In this document: positions 58,815 to 64,000 of the stretch, piece after piece
Layout: the number at the start of each line of letters is the position of its first letter
How positions within the stretch are numbered: the first letter of the stretch is position 1
Assembly (NCBI GenBank): GCA_031552195.1
Contig: JAVBMT010000011.1
Coordinates: 37,385 to 101,384 of the forward strand
DNA: 64,000 bases
Direction: 5' to 3'
Origin: JAVBMP01 sp031552195
GTDB taxonomy: Bacteria; Desulfobacterota; Desulfovibrionia; Desulfovibrionales; Desulfovibrionaceae
Program-made: the position numbers and the translations under genes
Notes under the pieces: model-generated
What the model was told of the DNA's origin: nothing
Databases searched by the model: none
Seen by the model: the letters and a program-made list of their open reading frames with translations, nothing else

Positions 58815-60866
58815 ATGTCGGGACGTAAAGATCTGGCCAACGCCCTTCGGGCCCTTGCCATGGACGCAATTGAAAAAGCCAAGTCAGGCCACCCCGGCGC
58901 GCCTATGGGTATGGCCGACATCGCCGAGGTGTTGTGGAACGATTTCCTCGTTCACAACCCGGCTAACCCGTCTTGGCATAACCGTGACCGTTTCGTGCTT
59001 TCCAACGGCCATGCCTCAATGTTGCTTTACGGTCTTCTGCACCTTTCCGGCTACGACCTCAGTCTTGATGAAATAAAAAATTTCCGCCAGTTGGGGTCGA
59101 AAACCCCAGGGCACCCGGAACACGGCCTGACCCCCGGCGTGGAGGTCACAACCGGCCCCCTGGGGCAGGGCATAGCTTCCGCCGTGGGCATGGCCCTGGC
59201 CGAAAAATTGCTGGCCGGGCGTTTCAATAAAGAAAAATTTCCCCTGGTTGACCACTTTACCTATGTTTTTCTGGGCGACGGATGCCTGATGGAAGGCATT
59301 TCGCATGAAGCCTGCTCGCTTGCCGGCACTTTGGGCTTGGGCAAGCTTATCGCTTTTTGGGACGATAACGGCATTTCCATCGACGGCCCGGTAAGCGGGT
59401 GGTTTACAGACGATACGGCGGAGCGTTTCAAGGCTTACGGCTGGCATGTCGTCTCCGATGTTGACGGTCACGATGCCGAAGCCGTCAAGAAAGCGGTGGT
59501 CAAAGCCCGCAAGGTCAAAGACAAGCCCAGCCTGATCTGCTGCAAAACCACTATAGCTTACGGATCTCCCACCAAGGCCGGAAAATCCTCCAGCCACGGT
59601 TCGCCCCTCGGCGAATCCGAAGTTGCCGGAGCGCGCAAGCTGCTGGGCTGGAAATACGGCCCCTTTGAAATACCTTCTGAAATACGCAAAGGCTGGGACG
59701 CCCGCCTGAAGGGCGAAGCCGCCGAAAAGAAATGGAACAAGCTTTTCGCGTCTTACTCCAAAGCCTTTCCGGATGACGCGGCGGAATATTCGCGCCGTAT
59801 GCAGGGTAATTTGGCGGAAAGCATCAACCTTGAGTTTTCCGCCCTGCTGGGCGAGGTTATGGATGAAGCCCGCAAGTCAGAGCTCAAGGAAGCCACGCGC
59901 AACTCTTCACTTGCCGTCCTGAACCGCATCGCTCCTTTTGCGCCCGAACTTTTCGGCGGTTCCGCCGACCTGTCCGGTTCAGTCGGGCTGAAATGGAAAG
60001 GCTGTTCGCCTTTGGCCGCCAAGCCGGGCGAGGAAAGGCTTGAGGGCGATTACCTTCACTACGGCGTGCGCGAATTCGCCATGGGCGCGATAATGAACGG
60101 CCTGTCTCTGCACGGCGGCTTCATCCCTTACGGCGGAACATTCCTTATTTTTTCCGATTACGCGAAAAACGCCATACGTCTTTCCGCCCTGATGAACCGC
60201 CATGTGCTCTGGGTGCTCACGCACGATTCCATCGGCGTGGGCGAAGACGGCCCTACGCACCAGCCGGTGGAACAACTGGCCGGGCTGCGCTATATACCGG
60301 GCCTGCATGTCTGGCGCCCTTGCGACAAGATAGAAGCCATAGCCGCCTGGCGGGCCGCGCTTGAACGCGCTGAAGGTCCCAGCTGTTTTTCCATGAGCCG
60401 CCAGGATCTTCCGGTTCTGCCCCGGCCCAAGGGCTGCTCGCCGGAGAAAACGCTTGAGCAGATACGCCGTGGCGGATACGTGCTGCAAGATTGCAACGGC
60501 CGTCCGGACGCGATTATCATAGCCACCGGCTCCGAAGTGGCTGTTGCCCTTCAGGCGGCGGACCTGCTGGCGGAAAAAAAGCTGAAAATACGGGTTGTTT
60601 CCATGCCCTGCGCCGAACTTTTCGACGCGCAGAGCGCTGCCTGGAAAGAAAGCGTCCTGCCTGACGGCGTGCGCGCGCGGGTGGCGGTTGAAGCGGCTTC
60701 AGCCGATTTTTGGCGCAAATATGTAGGGCTGGACGGCAAGGTAATAGGCATGTACGGCTTCGGAGAATCCGCTCCAGGCAAGGTGCTGTTCGACCATTTC
60801 GGATTCACGGCGGAAAACGTGGCCAAGGTGACAAGCGCCCTGACGTCGGAAAAGGCCGCCGGTTAG
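58815..60866 (+). CDS. tkt: Transketolase
   Basis: Transketolase moves two-carbon units between sugar phosphates with thiamine diphosphate. The 683-residue protein has the N-terminal SGHPGAPMGMADIAEVLWND (His 26), TPGHPEHGLTPGVEVTTGPLGQGIASAVGMA (abridged to its core TTGPLGQGIASAVGMA), the ThDP motif LGDGCLMEGISHEAC with NGISIDGPV, and in the second half REFAMGAIMNGLSLHGG and THDSIGVGEDGPTHQPVEQ. The central segment and C-terminal domain are complete. purN follows after 14 bases. It is clustered with rpe, the other non-oxidative pentose phosphate enzyme in view. Confidence 0.97.
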   Translation: MSGRKDLANALRALAMDAIEKAKSGHPGAPMGMADIAEVLWNDFLVHNPANPSWHNRDRFVLSNGHASMLLYGLLHLSGYDLSLDEIKNFRQLGSKTPGHPEHGLTPGVEVTTGPLGQGIASAVGMALAEKLLAGRFNKEKFPLVDHFTYVFLGDGCLMEGISHEACSLAGTLGLGKLIAFWDDNGISIDGPVSGWFTDDTAERFKAYGWHVVSDVDGHDAEAVKKAVVKARKVKDKPSLICCKTTIAYGSPTKAGKSSSHGSPLGESEVAGARKLLGWKYGPFEIPSEIRKGWDARLKGEAAEKKWNKLFASYSKAFPDDAAEYSRRMQGNLAESINLEFSALLGEVMDEARKSELKEATRNSSLAVLNRIAPFAPELFGGSADLSGSVGLKWKGCSPLAAKPGEERLEGDYLHYGVREFAMGAIMNGLSLHGGFIPYGGTFLIFSDYAKNAIRLSALMNRHVLWVLTHDSIGVGEDGPTHQPVEQLAGLRYIPGLHVWRPCDKIEAIAAWRAALERAEGPSCFSMSRQDLPVLPRPKGCSPEKTLEQIRRGGYVLQDCNGRPDAIIIATGSEVAVALQAADLLAEKKLKIRVVSMPCAELFDAQSAAWKESVLPDGVRARVAVEAASADFWRKYVGLDGKVIGMYGFGESAPGKVLFDHFGFTAENVAKVTSALTSEKAAG

Positions 60867-60880
60867 GTCGGGGGTAAGAT

Positions 60881-61561
60881 ATGTCGTTGCGTTTAGCGGT
60901 GCTGGCCTCCGGCCGCGGCTCCAACCTCAGAACAATTCTTGAGCACATATCCTCCGGCCGCTTGCGGGCCGAGGTTTGCCTGGCGCTTTCCAACAACCCG
61001 GAAGCCGGAGCGCTCGCCCATGCGACCGAGTTCGGCGTGCCTTGCTGGGCCAAGTCCCATACAGAGTTCGCAAACCGAGCGGAATTTGACGCGGCCATGC
61101 TGGCGGAAATAAAAAAGGCCGGGGCGGAGGCGGTTGTGCTGGCCGGCTACATGCGCCTTATTTCTCCTGAATTTCTTCAGGCCTTTCCGGGCCGCGTCCT
61201 GAATATCCACCCGGCCCTGCTGCCCAGCTTTCCCGGCCTGCACGGCGGGCGGGACGCTGTCGACTACGGCGTCCGCATAAGCGGCTGCACTGTGCATTTT
61301 GTTGAAGAAGATATGGACAGGGGGCCGATAATCATTCAGGCCGCCGTGCCTCTGCTGGCGCACGAGGAAGAAAGCGACCTTATGGGACGCATCCATGCTT
61401 TGGAGCACCGCATCTACCCCCAGGCCATCCAGTGGCTGGCCGAAGGCCGCTTGAGGTCTGAAGGCCGCGCGGTGCATCTTTTGCCCCCGGCGGCGGACAA
61501 AACCGTAAGGACGGTTGAAGAAAAAGGCTGCCTGATCAGCCCACCCATGGAAGATTTCTAG
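60881..61561 (+). CDS. purN: Phosphoribosylglycinamide formyltransferase
   Basis: PurN transfers a formyl group from 10-formyl-tetrahydrofolate to GAR in purine synthesis. The 226-residue protein has VLASGRGSNLRTILEH at the N-terminus, AGYMRLISPEFLQAFPGRVLNIHPALLPSFPGLHGGRDAV (abridged: RVLNIHPALLPSFPGLHG, catalytic Asn and His), and GCTVHFVEEDMDRGPIIIQAAVPL with the catalytic Asp. The C-terminal extension of about 25 residues beyond the usual length ends SPPMEDF. The start has GGGG upstream. It follows tkt closely, so it is likely co-transcribed. Confidence 0.95.
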   Translation: MSLRLAVLASGRGSNLRTILEHISSGRLRAEVCLALSNNPEAGALAHATEFGVPCWAKSHTEFANRAEFDAAMLAEIKKAGAEAVVLAGYMRLISPEFLQAFPGRVLNIHPALLPSFPGLHGGRDAVDYGVRISGCTVHFVEEDMDRGPIIIQAAVPLLAHEEESDLMGRIHALEHRIYPQAIQWLAEGRLRSEGRAVHLLPPAADKTVRTVEEKGCLISPPMEDF

Positions 61562-61974
61562 TGTTTGCAAAACGAACACTAAAGATCCGTCAGGATTTTG
61601 CGCCACTACAGGTGGCGTGAGTTGGCTGTAAACCACGCTTTTCAGCCAACGGTCTTTGCAAAAATATCCTTTAAAATTATTTGTGGAATTTTTGCAATTA
61701 GACACGAGGGCGAAATCGGCGCTGAAAACACAGACGCCGCCCGGCGGGCGCATGACGGGCGGAAGCAATGAGCGCGGAGCGCCGCTCGGGCCTGGGCATA
61801 TACGATGAAGTTACCTGGTTTTTCTTGCTTGGAAAGCCAGTCGTTACAGCGTTTAAAAGCTGAAATGCCGGTGTTTGCCGGCGAAGAGGACGCCGGAGAA
61901 AATTAGTAGAACCGGCCACTGTGGAAAAATCATTTCCACGCCCATGGCGTATGACCTTAAACGCGGGATAGCAG
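61559..61974. other. Structured non-coding gap after purN
   Basis: This 413-base gap has no convincing gene. It holds four hairpins: TAGTGTTTG/CGAACACTA (61559-61581, overlapping the purN stop), CGCCAC/GTGGCG (61601-61617), GTTGGCTG/CAGCCAAC (61621-61650, then TCTTTGC) and GTGGAAA/TTTCCAC (61921-61939) just before the ABC permease. The first three are probably the purN terminator region; the last may belong to the leader of the permease gene. The rest shows no motif I can name. Confidence 0.4.
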
Positions 61975-63126
61975 ATGGAAATATTAGCTCAGACCTTTCC
62001 TTTTCTTCCTGGCATAATGGCTGAAATTCCGCTCTGGAGTTTTTTAGGGTTTCTGATCATATCTCCCTTGCTGGCCTTTTTGAGTTTCGGCCTGAAAAAG
62101 GGGGAGCAGCCGAAACGCGGCCTGGATAAGCCCAAAGGTAAGAGATATTATTTCTTATGCGCCCTCTGCTTTTTTGAATCCTTTTTCCTGCTCGCCACCT
62201 TCATGTATATGGCCACTTCCCGTGTGCACTATATCTGGCGCTGGGAGCGCGTGCCCCAATATTTCTGGATATCGGAAGACCAAAGCGTCACCAGCGGTTA
62301 TGACGGAACGGTGGATAAAATAGAAGATGCGCCTTCCGGCATGAAAATAATGACCATCAAGCCCTCTGACGGAAGCAGCCCTGAACGTCTTGAGCTTCCG
62401 GCCGGGGCAAGGCTTCTGGTCGAGCAGGGCTACACCGTATATTACGGCGAACACCTGGCCACGCACCATGTAAGCAAACCGGGCATTTTGCTGACAGGGT
62501 TGTGGATAACCTTCACCGTAAGCCTCTGGGCCATAGGCATAGGCATCATCGTAGGCCTGGTCACCGGTCTTTGCCGCATTTCCGAAAACCCGGCCCTGCG
62601 CTGGTGGTCCGTGCTCTATATCGAATTTATACGCGGTTCGCCTTTGCTTGTGCAGATATTCATCTGGTATTTCGTGGTCGGAACGGTGGTGGACGAACTG
62701 CTCTCGCAGATCGGCCTGCCGGCCATACCCCAGTTCTGGTACGGGGCCATAGCCCTGGCCATTTTCACCGGGGCCTACGTTGCGGAAATCGTGCGCGCGG
62801 GCATACAGTCGGTCGCGCGCGGGCAGACGGAAGCTGCGCGTTCGCTGGGCATGACCTATTGGCAGTGCATGCGAAAGGTTGTTCTGCCCCAGGCTTTGCG
62901 GCGCATCATGCCGCCCCTGGCCGGGCAGTTCATCAGCCTGATCAAAGACTCTTCGCTGCTTGGCGTCATAACTGTGCGCGAGTTGACCAAGGTTACGCGC
63001 GAGGCTATCACCTCATCCCTGCAATCGTTGGAATTGTGGTTCGTTTGCGCGTTGCTGTATCTGGCCCTGACCTTCGCGTTGTCGGTTTTTGTGCAATATC
63101 TTGAACGCAGGGCGGTGAGAAGATGA
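61975..63126 (+). CDS. Amino acid ABC transporter permease with N-terminal extension
   Basis: The C-terminal half (from about residue 170) is a binding-protein-dependent permease of the HisM/GlnP type: LWITFTVSLWAIGIGIIVGL, YIEFIRGSPLLVQIFIWYF, GAYVAEIVRAGIQSVARGQ and the EAA loop TEAARSLGMTYWQCMRKVV, followed by GQFISLIKDSSLLGVI. Before that come two hydrophobic segments (FLGFLIISPLLAFLSFG and FFESFFLLATFMYM) and a soluble stretch of about 100 residues (YIWRWERVPQYFWISEDQS ... ATHHVSKPG), which is unusual. The protein is 383 residues, against about 220 for standard members. The stop overlaps the ATPase gene by 4 bases. A substrate-binding protein is not seen in the window. Confidence 0.88.
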   Translation: MEILAQTFPFLPGIMAEIPLWSFLGFLIISPLLAFLSFGLKKGEQPKRGLDKPKGKRYYFLCALCFFESFFLLATFMYMATSRVHYIWRWERVPQYFWISEDQSVTSGYDGTVDKIEDAPSGMKIMTIKPSDGSSPERLELPAGARLLVEQGYTVYYGEHLATHHVSKPGILLTGLWITFTVSLWAIGIGIIVGLVTGLCRISENPALRWWSVLYIEFIRGSPLLVQIFIWYFVVGTVVDELLSQIGLPAIPQFWYGAIALAIFTGAYVAEIVRAGIQSVARGQTEAARSLGMTYWQCMRKVVLPQALRRIMPPLAGQFISLIKDSSLLGVITVRELTKVTREAITSSLQSLELWFVCALLYLALTFALSVFVQYLERRAVRR

Positions 63127-63857
63127 TCAAAGCCAGCAACGTAAGCAAAATCTTTTATATTTCGCCCCAGCCCCTGCGCGCCCTCGATTCCGTTTCGCTT
63201 ACAGTGAACAAAGGCGAAGTGGTGGTTATCATCGGCCCGTCCGGCTCAGGCAAGTCAACTTTCCTGCGCTGCCTGAACCGCCTGGAATACGCCGACAGCG
63301 GCGAAATTCTGATCGACGGCGAGAACATCCTTGATCCGGGGTGCGATATCAATGCCCTGCGCGCGGAAGTTGGCATGGTCTTTCAAAGCTTCAACCTTTT
63401 TCCGCATCTCACAGTGCTTGAGAATATCACCCTGGCGCAGAAAATAGTGCGCAAGCGCGGCAACGCCGAGGCCAGAGTGAAAGGCATGGAACTTCTTGAA
63501 AAGGTGGGCATTGCGGAAAAACACGGCGTCTACCCGGACCAGCTTTCCGGCGGCCAGCAGCAGCGTGTGGCCATAGCCCGCGCCTTGGCTATGAACCCGA
63601 CCATCATGTTGTTTGACGAGCCAACTTCAGCGCTTGATCCGGAAATGGTGGGAGAAGTGCTTGACGTTATGAAAAAACTGGCCCTTGAGGGCATAACCAT
63701 GGTGGTTGTCACCCACGAAATGGGCTTCGCGCGCGAAGTCGCCGACAGGGTCGTGTTCATGGACAAAGGGATGATTGTGGAGAGCGGCAGCCCGCAAGAC
63801 ATTTTCAGCAACCCGCAACACGAAAGGACCAGGCTTTTTTTGAGCCAGATACTCTAG
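63123..63857 (+). CDS. Amino acid ABC transporter ATP-binding protein (GlnQ type)
   Basis: The 244-residue ATPase has Walker A GPSGSGKSTFLRC, the Q-loop AEVGMVFQSFNLFPHLTVLEN (abridged: GMVFQSFNLFPHLTVLEN), the signature LSGGQQQRVAIARALAM, Walker B IMLFDEPTSALDPEMVGEV and the H-loop VVTHEMGFAREVADRVVFMD (20 residues). This pattern is that of polar amino-acid importers (GlnQ/HisP). It overlaps the permease by 4 bases and energises it. It ends 3 bases before the palindromic element at 63861. Confidence 0.95.
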   Translation: MIKASNVSKIFYISPQPLRALDSVSLTVNKGEVVVIIGPSGSGKSTFLRCLNRLEYADSGEILIDGENILDPGCDINALRAEVGMVFQSFNLFPHLTVLENITLAQKIVRKRGNAEARVKGMELLEKVGIAEKHGVYPDQLSGGQQQRVAIARALAMNPTIMLFDEPTSALDPEMVGEVLDVMKKLALEGITMVVVTHEMGFAREVADRVVFMDKGMIVESGSPQDIFSNPQHERTRLFLSQIL

Positions 63858-63860
63858 GAA

Positions 63861-64000
63861 CTGTTTCTAAATAAATTTTTTGTCCAAATACTGCGTCAAT
63901 CGTCCTTTTTTTCTCCGGTCGAGTACCGTAAGAGTACACTCTCTTCGCAAAAAAGGCCGTTTTTCTTGTCTTTGGCGCAAAATCTTTTATTTAGAAACAG
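63861..64000. repeat. MITE-like palindromic element, 140 bases
   Basis: CTGTTTCTAAATAAA (63861-63875) is the exact reverse complement of the last 15 bases of the window (63986-64000). The interior is an imperfect palindrome: a T-rich arm (CGTCCTTTTTTTCTC) faces an A-rich arm (CAAAAAAGGCCG), with GAGTAC and GTACTC-like words near the centre. No frame is present. The size, terminal repeats and lack of coding fit a miniature inverted-repeat element or a large intergenic hairpin. It lies directly after the ATPase gene and may also act as a terminator. The element may extend beyond the window. Confidence 0.6.

Noticed and set aside
1..64000. CRISPR array, rRNA or tRNA genes
   Set aside because: I saw no regularly spaced direct repeats, and no tRNA-like cloverleaf or rRNA sequence in the intergenic gaps. 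A tRNAscan run would be the decisive check.

Overview
The window looks like a chromosomal segment of a GC-rich, flagellated, Gram-negative bacterium. My best guess is a member of the Desulfovibrionaceae or a close relative. The basis is the flagellar block flgI-flgJ-flgN-flgK-flgL-csrA-fliW with CheZ next to it, good sigma-54 promoter matches in front of flagellar genes, a UPF0280 protein, outer-membrane machinery (MltC-like and RlpA-like proteins, an OmpH-like lipoprotein, the FlgI P-ring) and protein-level resemblance to that group. This is inference; no rRNA is present to settle it.

Layout. 1-5 kb: the end of a proC-like gene, pyk, an HD-GYP protein, a lytic transglycosylase and an OmpH-like lipoprotein. 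5-15 kb: cheZ, a UPF0280 gene and the flagellar rod/hook-filament junction block, ending in the CsrA-FliW regulatory pair. 14.8-18.2 kb (minus strand): panC-metK, then a ZraP/CpxP-like metal-sensor gene preceded by a previously unlisted 58-codon secreted-peptide gene. The pair lies behind a near-perfect sigma-54 promoter with repeated upstream motifs.

18.4-32.4 kb is a long plus-strand surface-glycan cluster. It makes GDP-L-fucose (gmd, fcl) and CMP-legionaminic acid (legB, legC, a NeuD-like acetyltransferase, neuB/legI, neuC/legG, legF). It also carries an ABC exporter, a GT42/DUF115-like putative transferase, an acyltransferase and two further glycosyltransferases. Many genes overlap by 4 to 11 bases, so this is probably one operon.

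32.5-41.5 kb holds mixed housekeeping genes: a 2-hydroxyacid dehydrogenase, rlpA, secA, a response regulator, a Tim44-like protein, a metallo-beta-lactamase-fold hydrolase, a flavodoxin-like protein and comF. 41.5-46 kb is an isolated minus-strand phage tail-fibre cassette of five genes with no other phage functions around it. 46.3-51.8 kb (minus) has pgk, gpsA, speA and rplM-rpsI.

51.8-52.8 kb is a protein-free kilobase and the most interesting part of the window. A promoter is followed by an array of hairpins whose stems differ but whose loops share the same C5-C6 sequence. About 300 bases further on, in front of rpmI, sits an 11-G tract in a hairpin loop. This could be a new structured RNA, or a long leader controlling rpmI-rplT. 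Then follow rpmI, rplT, pheS, pheT, a MerR regulator, rpe, tkt, purN, a structured gap, and an amino-acid ABC permease/ATPase pair. The window ends in a 140-base imperfect palindrome with 15-base perfect terminal inverted repeats, resembling a MITE.
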